Shown here: piece after piece, positions 36,923 to 46,737 of the stretch
Layout of the letters: each line of letters begins with the position of its first letter
Numbering within the stretch: the stretch's first letter is position 1
Assembly (NCBI GenBank): GCA_040755395.1
Contig: JBFMAX010000001.1
Span: forward strand, 719,841-783,840
Origin: Nitrospirota bacterium
Lineage (GTDB): Bacteria; Nitrospirota; Nitrospiria; Nitrospirales; Nitrospiraceae
Direction: 5' to 3'
Length of the DNA stretch: 64,000 nt
Translations under genes and position numbers: made by a program
Notes under the pieces: model-generated
Seen by the model: only the letters and a program-made list of their open reading frames with translations
Told to the model about the DNA's origin: nothing
Databases searched by the model: none

Positions 36923-37972
36923 ATGAGGCGTGCCACCGAGACGGTGTTTCGGCAGTGGGTCATGCTCCGCCTGATTCCGCGATCGCCTCGGTCGATCGGA
37001 ACACGGGAGATCAAGGATCGTTTGGAGGAGGAGGGCTTTGCGGTTGAGTTACGGACCATCCAGCGCGATTTGGCCAAACTCTCGGGAATTTTCCCGCTGA
37101 CCGGCGAGGCCGACGGCAAGGCCTTACGATGGGCGTGGATGGCCGAGGCTGCTTCCTTGGACATCCCCGGTATGGACCCGCCGACGGCTGTGGCTTTTCA
37201 GTTGGCGGCGGTTTACTTGGCTCCCCTCCTGCCGCCCACAACATTGCGCCATCTGACACCGTACTTCCAACGGGCCCGGGACGTGCTCGCGAGCACACGC
37301 GGGGGCAGCATCAGCTTATGGCCGGACAAGGTCTGCGCCATTGTGCGCGGGCCGGTCCTTCAGGCGCCAGCGATCGTCCCATCGGTCCAGGAGACCGTCT
37401 ATCAAGCCCTGCTGACCGATCGGCAACTGATCGTCGCCTATCGCAACAAGGCCGCCGACCGGCCGAAGACTTACCCGGTCCATCCGCTCGGACTCGTATT
37501 CCGGGATGGAGTGGTGTATCTGGTCTGCACCGTGAAACGGTATGCAGACATCCGGCACCTGGCCTTGCACCGGATGACCTCGGCGATGCTGCGCGATGAG
37601 CCGACCCGTCGCCCGGAGGGTTTTTCGCTGAGCCGCTACGTGAAGGACGAGCAGTTCTTTTCCTATCCCCTCCAGGGGCGGCCCATTCACGCCGAACTCC
37701 TGTTCGAGCGGGGTGCGGCGCTGCACTTGGCCGAACGGCCCCTATCACGAGATCAGCGGCTCATACCCCAAAAAGACGGGCGGGTCCTGCTGCGGGCGAC
37801 CGTGCGCGACACGTTGGAACTCCGGTGGTGGGTGCAGGGATTCGGCGATCAGGTCGAGGTCATTGCGCCGGCGTCCTGGCGAACGGAGTTCGCCGCCATG
37901 GTCCATCGACTCGCGAACCGGTACGGCAACAGCCCTCAGACCAGCAAAACGGCAAGGCGCAGGTCTGCCTGA
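36923..37972 (+). CDS. WYL-domain transcriptional regulator
   Basis: A 349-residue regulator. The N-terminal winged HTH (about 15-65: SIGTREIKDRLEEEGFAVELRTIQRDLAKLS) is followed by the WYL module (about 155-225). That module contains LLTDRQLIVAYRNKAADRPKTYPVHPLGLVFRDGVVYLVCTVK, and the WCX extension follows to the end. WYL proteins bind nucleic-acid-type ligands and control many phage-defence loci (BrxR/CapW type). It probably controls the divergent AAA gene and itself. The ATG at 36923 is chosen by comparison with the family; the open frame extends far upstream into the divergent gene. Confidence 0.88.
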   Translation: MRRATETVFRQWVMLRLIPRSPRSIGTREIKDRLEEEGFAVELRTIQRDLAKLSGIFPLTGEADGKALRWAWMAEAASLDIPGMDPPTAVAFQLAAVYLAPLLPPTTLRHLTPYFQRARDVLASTRGGSISLWPDKVCAIVRGPVLQAPAIVPSVQETVYQALLTDRQLIVAYRNKAADRPKTYPVHPLGLVFRDGVVYLVCTVKRYADIRHLALHRMTSAMLRDEPTRRPEGFSLSRYVKDEQFFSYPLQGRPIHAELLFERGAALHLAERPLSRDQRLIPQKDGRVLLRATVRDTLELRWWVQGFGDQVEVIAPASWRTEFAAMVHRLANRYGNSPQTSKTARRRSA

Positions 37973-38124
37973 GTCGAACTGACCATTACCCCTGGCATCT
38001 TCTCTGCTGTTCCGGTCACCCTTTCATGCTGCCGCTTTTCCGTCCCACGTTGGGTTGATTTCTCGCAGAGAATCGCGTGTCCCTCTGCAAAACACTTCGC
38101 CTGTGATCTGCCGGGATTCACACC

Positions 38125-40159
38125 ATGAACAACTTCGGCGAGAAAGTCAGTTTCATCTGGGGTGTGGCGGATCTGATCCGTGACACGTTCAAGCGCGGTA
38201 CGTATCAGGACGTGATTCTGCCGTTCACGGTGCTCCGGCGCATTGATTGCGTGCTGGCACCGACCAAAGACAAGGTGCTGGAGGAGAATACCAACTAAAG
38301 ATCAAGAAGCTGGAGAATCCGGCGCCGCTCCTCTGTAAAGTCTCCGGCTACGCCTTCTACAATACCTCCCGCTACGACATCGACAAGCTGCTGGCCGATG
38401 CGCCGAATCTCGCCGCCAATCTCCGAAACTACATCAACGGCTTCTCCCCGAACATGAAAGAGGTATTGGAGAAGTTCGATTTCGACAACACGATCAAGAA
38501 GCTCGACGAGGCCGGGCTCCTGTTCCAGGTGACCGAGCGGTTCAAGACCATCGATCTGCATCCTGACAAGGTCTCGAACCATGAGATGGGCTACATCTTC
38601 GAAGAGCTGATCCGGGAGTTCAACGAAGCCCTCGACGAAAATCCCGGCGAACACTTCACGCCGCGCGAAGTCATCCGGCTCATGGTGAATCTCCTCTTGG
38701 CTCAGGACAAAGAGGCCCTCGCCAAAAACCACATCGTCCGCACCATCGCCGACCCCTGCTGCGGATCGGGCGGCATGCTCACCATCGCGAAAGAGCGGAT
38801 TCTGGAGATCAACCCGCATGCCGACGTGTACCTGTTCGGCCAGGAGGTCAATCCCGAAACCTGGGCGGTGTCCAAGTCGGACATGCTCATGACCAGCCCG
38901 GACGGGCGGGATGCCGAAAACATCGCCTTCGGCAGCGTGCTATCGAATGACAAGCATGCCGACAAACGGTTCGATTATCTCTTGGCCAATCCGCCGTACG
39001 GCAAGGACTGGAAGCGGGACCAGGAGGCGGTGGAAGCGGAACACGACCGTGGCTATGCCGGCCGCTTCGGAGCCGGGCTCCCGCGCATCAGCGATGGCCA
39101 ATTGCTCTTTCTCCAGCACATGCTGAGCCGCATGAAAGACCAGAAAGACGGCGGCAGCCGCGTGGCCATCATCATGAACGGCTCCCCGCTGTTCACGGCG
39201 ATGCCGGCAGCGGGGAAAGCGAAATCCGCCGCTGGATTCTGGAGAACGACTGACTGGAAGCCCTCGTTGCCATGTCGGAGCAGCTCTTCTACAACACGGG
39301 CATCGCGACCTATGTATGGGTCCTCACAAACAGGAAAGAGAAGAAGCGAAGAGGGAAAGTTTAGCTCATCAACGCTTCAAGCTTCCGGGTGCCCATGCGC
39401 AGAAGCTTGGGCGACAAGCGGCGAAAAATTTCGGCGGAGCAGATTCAGCAGATCACGGACCTGTTCACCGCCTTCAAAGAAGGGGAACGCTGCAAGATCC
39501 TCGACATAACCGACTTCGGCTACCGCAAGATCACCGTCGAGCGCCCGCTGCGACTCAACGTCCAGGTCAGTCCTGAACGCATGGCGAAACTGAAGGAACA
39601 AACGGCCTTCAAGAATTTGGCGGTCAGCAAGAAGAAGCAGGCGAAGGAGAAAGCCAAGGAGGAAGAGGAAGGCCGAAAGAAGCAAGAAGCCATCGTTGAC
39701 ATGCTGAAGATGCTTCCGTCTACCCTCTTCAAAGACCGAGCGCTGTTCATCGAAGAACTCGACAAGGTACAGGAAAAGGCTGACCTGAAGCTCACCAAGT
39801 CGCTGCGCGAGGCGATTCTGCACGCGCTGCCCGAACGCGACAAGACGGCCGAGATCTGCCGGGATCAGGACGGCAACCCGGAGCCCGACCCGGAACTTCG
39901 CGACACAGAAAACGTGCCGCTCAAAGAAGACATTCACGTCTACTTCGATCGGGAAGTGAAGCCGCATGTGCCGGACGCCTGGATCAATCGGGCCATCGTG
40001 GACCACAAGGACGGAAAGGTCGGCAAGGTCGGCTACGAGATCAACTTCAACCGCTATTTTTACAAGTACGAGCCGCCGAGGCCGTTGGAGGCCATCGAGG
40101 CGGACATCAAAGCCATCGAGCCGGACATCGTGAAGATGTTGCGCGAGGTCACAGAATAG
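38125..40159 (+). pseudogene. hsdM: Type I restriction-modification methyltransferase, broken
   Basis: HsdM of a type I R-M system, an adenine-N6 methyltransferase. Motif I region ADPCCGSGGML and the catalytic NPPY (LLANPPYGKDW) are intact. A one-base deletion near 38293 puts a TAA at 38296 after 57 codons. A second one-base deletion occurs near 39197. In the restored frame there are stops at 39251 (TGA where TGG is expected) and 39362 (TAG where CAG is expected). The C-terminal part (39389-40159) is otherwise open. At least four independent lesions mean no active enzyme. Confidence 0.88.
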
Positions 40160-40232
40160 CCGTTGCGGAACAGAAGTCTGGGTGCTAGCATTATGCAAGC
40201 TAAACCCGTTGAGACGGGAAGGAGGCACACAG

Positions 40233-40472
40233 ATGGCACAGGTCCTTGTCCGAAATCTGGACGACAAAATCGTGGCGCGGCTCAAAAAGAGAGCCGCGCA
40301 GCGAGGCCGCTCGCTCCAGGCCGAAGTCAAACAGATTCTGGAAGACGCAGCAGCGGAGGCCGATCAAGCTGAAGTATGGAAGACGATCGAGCAATTTCGC
40401 GAACGCATGAGGCGATCCGGCAGGACGTTCAGCGACAGCGCGGAGCTGATTCGTGAGGATCGCGACCAGTGA
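40233..40472 (+). CDS. vapB: FitA/VapB-type antitoxin (ribbon-helix-helix)
   Basis: A 79-residue antitoxin. The N-terminus MAQVLVRNLDDKIVARLKKRAAQRGRSLQAEVKQIL is a typical Arc/RHH fold of the FitA/StbC group. The C-terminal part (EQFRERMRRSGRTFSDSAELIREDRD) is the toxin-masking tail. GGAAGGAGG lies upstream. Its stop overlaps the GTG start of the toxin by 4 bases, so the two are translationally coupled. It sits between the broken hsdM and hsdS. Confidence 0.9.
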   Translation: MAQVLVRNLDDKIVARLKKRAAQRGRSLQAEVKQILEDAAAEADQAEVWKTIEQFRERMRRSGRTFSDSAELIREDRDQ

Positions 40473-40891
40473 ACGCGTGTGTCGTCGGTGCAAGCGTGGC
40501 GGTCAAATGGTTCCTGCCGGAGATTCATTGGGAGGCGGCCTGGCGCTTGCGGAACTCGGCAACCGCTCTCCATGCGCCGGCCTTTTTCGAGTTGGAATTC
40601 GGCAATGTCTTGTGCAAGAAGGTTCGACGAGGCGAGCTGTCACGGGAGGACGCGAACCTCATGCTGGAGCAACTCGATCGGGTGACGATCGTCCGCCATC
40701 CTGATGCGCGGCTCGTTCGGGCGGCGTTAGCCCTCGCGCATCAATTGCGCCAGAGCCTGTACGACTGCTTGTACTTGGCGTTGGCGCTGCAACTCAAAAC
40801 GCAACTGGTTACGGCCGACCAACGGTTCCACCAAGCCCTCCGAAACACCACCCTGGCATCCTGTCTGCTCTGGATCGAGCAGCTACCGTGA
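40469..40891 (+). CDS. vapC: VapC-like PIN-domain toxin with altered active site
   Basis: A 140-residue PIN ribonuclease homologue starting GTG. The family normally begins with V-V-D-A-S-V-A-V-K-W; here it reads VVGASVAVKWF, so the first metal-binding aspartate (residue 7) is glycine. The other acidic positions remain: FFELEFGN, YDCLYLALA and TADQRF. Loss of this aspartate normally abolishes RNase activity, so the toxin is probably inactive or weak. Length is normal and the frame intact. Confidence 0.88.
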   Translation: MNACVVGASVAVKWFLPEIHWEAAWRLRNSATALHAPAFFELEFGNVLCKKVRRGELSREDANLMLEQLDRVTIVRHPDARLVRAALALAHQLRQSLYDCLYLALALQLKTQLVTADQRFHQALRNTTLASCLLWIEQLP

Positions 40892-42294
40892 AGTACCCAG
40901 CCTATCCGGCCTGCAAAGACTCCGGCGTCGAGTGGCTGGGCCGGAAGACGTGAGACGTGAAGCGTGAAACGTGAAGCGCGCCGAGTAGGAATGGACGCAT
41001 CAAGGTTCCGGACATACCCAGCCTATAAAGACTCCGGGGCGGGGTGGCTGGGGATGATTCCGGCGCATTGGGAGGTGAAGCGGCTGAAGTACGCAGCGCA
41101 CATTGGAGCGGGACAGTCACCATCCTCTAAGGCTGTCACTGCAGGATTTGAGGGACTACCATTCCTACAGGGTAATGCTGAATTTGGAGCGTTCCACCCA
41201 CACCTCATTTTGTTTGCGATGAGGCTCCCAAGCGAGCGATGGCCGGTGACCTCCTGCTATCGGTGCGCGCGCCCGTTGGCGCCTTAAATATCGCGGACCA
41301 GGCGTATGGAATTGGACGCGGACTCTGCGCGATCAGGCCGGGTAACGCCTTCGAGCCACAGTTCTGCTACTACGTTCTGTCGACAGTTCGGACCCGGCTC
41401 GAAGCCGTTGCAACTGGAAGCACCTACGACGCAGTGACAGCCGCAGAAGTTGGCGACTTGACAGCACTACTCCCTCCACAATTCGAACAACGCACCATTG
41501 CCGCCTTCCTCGACCGTGAGACCGCGAAGATTGATGCGCTGGTGGCGAAGAAGAAGCGGCTGATCGAGCTGCTCCGAGAAAAGCGCACCGCCCTCATCAC
41601 CCACGCCGTCACGAAGGGCCTCGATCCCACCGTGCCGTTGAAAGACTCCGGCGTTGAGTGGCTGGGGAAGATTCCAGCGCATTGGGAGGTAAAACGACTG
41701 AAGCACGTGGCCAAAGAGCCGCTTCAATACGGGGCGAGCGAAGCGTCCGAATTTAATGATCCCGAGCAACCCCGCTTTATACGGATCACCGACATCGATG
41801 AGACAGGACGACTGCGAGAAGATACTTTTCGATCTCTTCCTCAAGAGATAGCGAGGCCGTACCTGCTCAAACGTGGTGACCTACTTTTAGCCAGAAGTGG
41901 AGCAACAGTTGGCAAAACCTTTCTCTATCAAGAATCGTGGGGCAAAGCCTGTTATGCTGGGTATCTGATCCGGTTCAGGACTAACAACGCTGTCTGCACT
42001 CCCGAGTTCGTATCCTACTTTACTCTCTCTTCTGCATATTGGAGCTGGCTTTCTGGAACCTTTATACAGGCGACCATTCAAAATGTCAGTGCTGAACGTT
42101 ACGCCAACCTGACAGTTACCCTTCCGCCTATTGAGGAACAGCAAGAGATCATGTCTTTCCTCGACCGAGAAACCGCCAAGCTCGACGCCCTCATCGCGAA
42201 GGTCCGCGAGGGGATCGAGAAGCTGAAGGAATACCGCATCGCCCTCATCTCCGCCGCCGTCACCGGTAAGATCGACGTGCGGGAGGCGGTATAG
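40888..42294 (+). pseudogene. hsdS: Type I restriction-modification specificity subunit, broken
   Basis: HsdS, which reads the recognition sequence through two target-recognition domains. The conserved PAHWEVKRLK occurs twice (near 41068 and 41680), marking the start of each TRD, and the coiled-coil spacers follow (FLDRETAKIDALVAKKKRLIELLREKR and the C-terminal equivalent). The gene starts with a 21-codon stub overlapping vapC. The stub is cut by a heptamer repeat and followed by a second copy of the same N-terminus (from 40991, MDASRFRTYPAYKDSG). A one-base deletion near 41200 shifts the frame within TRD1; from 41239 on the frame is open to the end. Confidence 0.85.
40947..40974 (+). repeat. 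Tandem heptamer repeat in hsdS
   Basis: Four 7-base units (GACGTGA, GACGTGA, AGCGTGA, AACGTGA) run without a gap. The first provides the stop codon that ends the hsdS stub. It is related in form to the GTGAGGG/CTCACGC units between atpD and atpC. Confidence 0.75.
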
Positions 42295-42317
42295 CCCAGC
42301 ATAACCCCTTTCCTTCA

Positions 42318-42367
42318 GTGGATAAAAACGTTTGCATTTATTCATAAGTGCATGCATATTTATCCAC
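42318..42367. promoter_or_regulatory. Inverted repeat and promoter of the AbiE pair
   Basis: GTGGATAAA (42318-42326) and TTTATCCAC (42359-42367) form a perfect 9-base inverted repeat with a 32-base spacer. Between them lie TTGCAT (42331-42336) and CATATT (42355-42360), a plausible promoter with an 18-base spacer. The right arm abuts the ATG at 42370. AbiEi-type antitoxins repress their own promoter by binding inverted repeats, so this is a candidate operator. Confidence 0.55.
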
Positions 42368-42369
42368 CC

Positions 42370-42978
42370 ATGGGGCTCATCCAATCAGAACGACAAGCGG
42401 AAACCATCTTCAGACGCCATCGAGGGGTGCTTAGAACCTCTCATGCCCTGAAACTGGGGATCCATCCCCGTATCCTTTATCGGCTTCGCGATTCAGGACG
42501 GCTTGTCACTGTGACTCGTGGCGTGTACCGGCTGGCTGATCTCCCGGAGCCGAGCCAGCCTGACCTCCTCGTCGTAGCGAGCCGCATCCCTCAAGCAGTT
42601 ATTTGTCTGATCTCAGCCCTTTCGTTTCACGGCATCACCACCCAGATTCCTCATGAAGTCCACATTGCGCTGCCCCGGCGGACCCGTTATCCGCGGCTCG
42701 ACCACCCACCCACTCGTGTGTTCCTCATGACCGAGGCCGCGTACTCAGAAGGGATCGAGAAGCATTCCATTGAGGGTATGCAGATACGGGTCTATAGCCC
42801 GGAAAAGAGCGTCGTGGATTGCTTCAAGTTTCGCAACAAGATCGGGATGGACGTGGCCGTTGAAGCGCTGCGACTCGCCCGGGAACGTAAGCGGGTGACT
42901 CCTCAAGCGCTTCTTCACTATGCCCGGCTGTGCCGAGTCGAGCGCGTGATCCGTCCTTATCTGGAGGCCATGACATGA
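42370..42978 (+). CDS. abiEi: AbiEi-type antitoxin / transcriptional repressor
   Basis: A 202-residue AbiEi family protein, the antitoxin and autorepressor of a type IV toxin-antitoxin/abortive-infection module. The N-terminal winged helix (GVLRTSHALKLGIHPRILYRL, then SGRLVTVTRGVYRLADL) is typical. The C-terminal half includes YSPEKSVVDCFKFRNKIG and resembles the antitoxin domain. An upstream ATG at 42352 lies inside the operator, so I prefer 42370; this would make the message nearly leaderless. It overlaps the toxin start (ATGACATGA). Confidence 0.88.
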   Translation: MGLIQSERQAETIFRRHRGVLRTSHALKLGIHPRILYRLRDSGRLVTVTRGVYRLADLPEPSQPDLLVVASRIPQAVICLISALSFHGITTQIPHEVHIALPRRTRYPRLDHPPTRVFLMTEAAYSEGIEKHSIEGMQIRVYSPEKSVVDCFKFRNKIGMDVAVEALRLARERKRVTPQALLHYARLCRVERVIRPYLEAMT

Positions 42979-43889
42979 CGGCCCGTCACCCGTCTAACCT
43001 GCCGGCATCGATCCACCAACGGCTGCTGAACCAAGCCAAACAACAAGGCCGACCTCTTCAAGAATTGCTCCAGTACTTCGCTATCGAACGGTTTCTGTTT
43101 CGCTTGAGTCAATCGAACTATGCCACCACGTTTTACCTCAAAGGAGCCCTCATGCTTCGGCTATGGGATGCTCCGCTCTCACGCTCGACCATTGATGTGG
43201 ACCTCATGAGCCGACACGTCCTGTCTCAGGACGCAATACAGAACATCGTCAAAGAGATATGCGAGCAACAGGTGCCGGACGACGGCTGTCGTTTCGACTC
43301 AGCGACCGTGACAGCCCAGCCGATCCGTATCGATAACAATTATGGAGGCATCCGCGTCGACTTCATCGCTCACATTGGCAACATGAAGCTGAGTATGCAG
43401 GTGGATGTCGGATTCGGTGATGTGATCGTCCCGGGACCGATTCCAATCGACTTTCCTGCTCTCCTCGATTTTCCCTCGCCACATCTGCTCGCATATTCGC
43501 CGGAAAGCGCGATTGCAGAGAAGTTTCAGGCCATGGTGATTCTGGATTCGGCGAATAGCCGAATGAAAGATTTCTATGATATTTCGCTGCTTGCACGTAC
43601 TCACCCCTTCAAGGGTGCCGTATTGAGTCAGGCCATTCAGGCCACCTTTGAGCGACGGCGCACTCCGCTTCCGCTGGATAGTCCGACTGCACTGACAGAT
43701 AGCTTTGCAAGAGATCAAACCAAGCAAACCCAGTGGAATGCGTTCGTCCGAAAGGGACGCATCGTTGAGAAGGTACCATTCGGGGAAGTCGTAGAATTGC
43801 TTCGGATGTTTCTCATGCCACCAACGTTGGCCGCTGCCAGAGACGAGGGCTTTAAGTTCGATTGGCCGGCCGGCGGACCTTGGAAGTGA
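42975..43889 (+). CDS. abiEii: AbiEii-type nucleotidyltransferase toxin
   Basis: A 304-residue protein of the AbiEii/DUF1814 nucleotidyltransferase family, which inhibits growth by modifying tRNA or other targets with nucleotides. The NTase motif is visible as FYLKGALMLRLW followed by RSTIDVDLMSR (the D-x-D pair). The downstream AEKFQAMVILDSANSRMKDFYDI is the usual conserved block. Unlike the surrounding hsd genes, the frame is intact. Its ATG overlaps the antitoxin stop, and hsdR follows after 4 bases. Confidence 0.9.
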   Translation: MTARHPSNLPASIHQRLLNQAKQQGRPLQELLQYFAIERFLFRLSQSNYATTFYLKGALMLRLWDAPLSRSTIDVDLMSRHVLSQDAIQNIVKEICEQQVPDDGCRFDSATVTAQPIRIDNNYGGIRVDFIAHIGNMKLSMQVDVGFGDVIVPGPIPIDFPALLDFPSPHLLAYSPESAIAEKFQAMVILDSANSRMKDFYDISLLARTHPFKGAVLSQAIQATFERRRTPLPLDSPTALTDSFARDQTKQTQWNAFVRKGRIVEKVPFGEVVELLRMFLMPPTLAAARDEGFKFDWPAGGPWK

Positions 43890-43893
43890 TCCG

Positions 43894-46633
43894 ATGGTCG
43901 ATATCTCCGAAAAGCATTTCGAGCAGACGATTGAGACCGTCCTGATCGGAGAGCCTCCGCAGCAGTTACCTGGCGGGGCGAGCCCGGCAAAAGAGCGAGG
44001 CGGGGAATACGGCCTCATCAAGCCCGGCGGCTACCGAAAGCGGGCGCCGGAGGACTACGACAAACGACTCTGCCTGATACCTGCCGATGTATTCGACTTC
44101 CTTTATGCGACTCAGCCAAAGGAATGGGAAAAGTTCAAAAAGCAGCATGGCGGAGATGCCAAAGACCGACTGCTCACGCGCCTGACTTCCGAGGTGAAGA
44201 ATCGTGGAACGCTGGAGGTCTTGCGCAAGGGAATCAAATCGGACGGCTGCTCGTTTCGGCTGGCGTATTTCCGCCCATCCAGCGGGTTGAACGAGGAGCT
44301 GCAGAAGCTGTACGAAGCCAACCTCCTTCCTTTCAACCAAGGGCGCAACGGCGGCGCCGGCAATTCGCCGGCCTGGAACGGCTTCCCCACGGCCTACCTA
44401 TGGGAGCGCATCTGGAGCCGCGACAGTGTGCTGAATTTGATCCAGCACTTTGTGCAGGTGGTGGAGGAAGAGGACGACAAAGGCCGCAAGACCGGCGAGC
44501 GGTCGCTGATCCTTCCCCCGGTATCACCAGCTCGAGGTGGTCCGGAATCTGGTGCGGGACGCGCAGATTTCCGGTCCCAGTCACCGTTATCTCATTCAAC
44601 ACAGCGCGGGCAGCGGCAAAAGCAACTCGATCGCCTGGTTGGCGCATCAGCTTAGCGTGCTGCATGATGCAGCGGATCGGCGCGTCTTCGACTCCATCAT
44701 CGTCATCACCGACCGGCGGGTCCTCGACCGCCAGCTCCAGCGGACGGTCCGGCAATTCGAGCAGACGGTCGGGGTAGTGGAGAACATCGATACAACGTCG
44801 CGACAACTCAAACAGGCCCTGGAGGACGGCAAGACCCTTATCGTCACGACGCTTCAAAAATTTTCGGTCATTGCCAACGAAATTGGCGCCCTCCCCGGTA
44901 AACGGTTCGCGGTCATCATCGATGAAGCCCATTCATCTCAAACGGGAGAAACGACCAAGAGCTTGAAGCTCGTCCTTGCGGCCGGCAGTCTCGAAGTCGC
45001 AGAAGAAGAGGACCAGGAGGAAGGAGACGATCTCGAAGACCGTATCGTGGGGGAGGTCAAGAAACGCGGCCAACTGCCCAACGTGAGCTACTTTGCCTTC
45101 ACGGCGACGCCCAAGCCGAAGACGTTGGAACTGTTCGGCTCGAAACAGGCCGATGGCCGGTATGCACCCTTCAGTCTCTACACCATGCGGCAAGCCATTG
45201 AGGAAGGCTTCATTTTGGATGTTCTCCAGAACTACACGACGTACAAGACGTACTGGAATCTGTTGAAGACGATCGCCGAGGATCCGCGGTACGACCGGCA
45301 CAAGGCGAGCTATCTGCTCAAGTCGTTCGTGGACCTGCATCCCCATGCCATCGAGAAGAAAGTCGCGATCATGGTGGACCATTGTGCCGGCCAGGTCGTC
45401 CACCGGATCGCCGGCAAGGCGAAAGCCATGATCGTCACCTGATCGCGGCTCCATGCTGTGCGCTACAAGCAGGCGGTCGATCAGTACCTGAAGGAGAAGG
45501 GCTACACGTTCAAGGCGCTCGTGGCCTTCTCCGGCACGGTCCGCGACGGCGGCGCCGACTATACCGAAGCGAACATGAACGGCTTCCCCGAAGCCCAAAC
45601 GGCCGAGATGTTCAAGCGTGAAGAGTATCGTATCCCGATCGTGGCGTACAAATTCCAGACCGGCTTTGACCAGCCGTTGCTGCACACGATGTACGTCGAC
45701 AAGAAGCTCGGCGGCGTCAATGCCGTGCAGACGCTCTCGCGGCTCAATCGCGTCGCGCCGGGTAAAGCAGAGACATTTGTCCTCGACTTCGCGAATGAGG
45801 CTGAGGAGATTCAGAAGGCCTTCGAGCCCTATTATGATCGGGCGCTGTTGAGGGAAGGCACCGACCCGAACCTCTTGTACGATCTTCAGACGAAGCTCGC
45901 GAACTTTCATTTTTACACGACCGACGAGATCAACCGGTTTGCAGCGGTCTATTTCGATCCGAAGGGAACGCAGGACCGGCTGCATGCCGCTCTGCAACCG
46001 GCCGTGGATCGTTACCGGGCCGCAAGCGAGGATGAGCGCGTGCCGTTTCGCGGCCATCTGAAGGATTTCGTCAGCCTCTACGCCTTCCTCTCCCAGATCA
46101 TCACCTTCGTGGACGCTGAGTTGGAAAAGTTATATGTGTTCGGACGGCTCCTTCTCCGGAAACTCCCGGTCACACGCGAACGTCTTCCGGTCGAAATTCA
46201 GCGGCAGATCGACGTCGAATCGTATCGCGTTCAAAAGACCGGCAACGGCTCTATCAAACTCAAGCGCGGCGCCGTGGATCTCGAACCGATCAAGTCGAAA
46301 GACATTGAAATGCCGTTACCCGAGCAAGTCGAACCGCTTTCCCAAATCATCCGCGAGCTGAATGAACGGTTTGGAACCGCCTTCACCGACGAGGACCGGA
46401 TCTTTATTGAGCACCTGGAGGCCAAACTGGCGGACAGCGACGCGCTGGAAAAAGCCGTCAAGGTGAACACCCCGGACAATGCCCGTCTCACGTTCGACCA
46501 CGTGGTAAACGACAAGTTGCAGGAGATGATCGATACGAATTTCAAATTCTACAAGCAGGTGACCGACGATCCGGATTTTGCGAAAACCTTCCTGGACTGG
46601 CTCTTCGCCCGGTATCTGAAGAAGGTTCGGTAG
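43894..46633 (+). pseudogene. hsdR: Type I restriction endonuclease subunit R, broken
   Basis: HsdR, the nuclease/translocase of the type I system. The N-terminal nuclease region is in frame 1 up to 44514. A C5 run at 44515-44519 appears to have one extra C, shifting the frame just before the helicase Walker A (HSAGSGKSNS) and IDEAHSSQTGE boxes. A second lesion is TGA at 45440, where CGA is expected (restored frame reads ..IVT-stop-SRLHAVRYKQA..). Downstream the helicase and C-terminal coupling domains are open to the normal end. With hsdM and hsdS it shows that the whole system is inactive. Confidence 0.88.
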
Positions 46634-46737
46634 TCAGGTAGGCTCCCGAAGAGAACCCTTTTCGACTAAGATAAGGAATCTTGATCGGTTGGGGACGAAG
46701 GGTTTGTACGGCTTTCACCCTTTCACGAGCAAACTGA

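Noticed and set aside
42318..42367. Pair of TTATCCAC-like sequences resembling DnaA boxes
   Set aside because: They form a symmetric operator around the AbiE promoter, lack the final A of the consensus and lie far from the rpmH/parAB region.
31872..46633. Integrated prophage or integrative element
   Set aside because: No integrase, transposase, phage structural gene or flanking att-like repeat was found; the tRNA-Gly is 16 kb away from the island.
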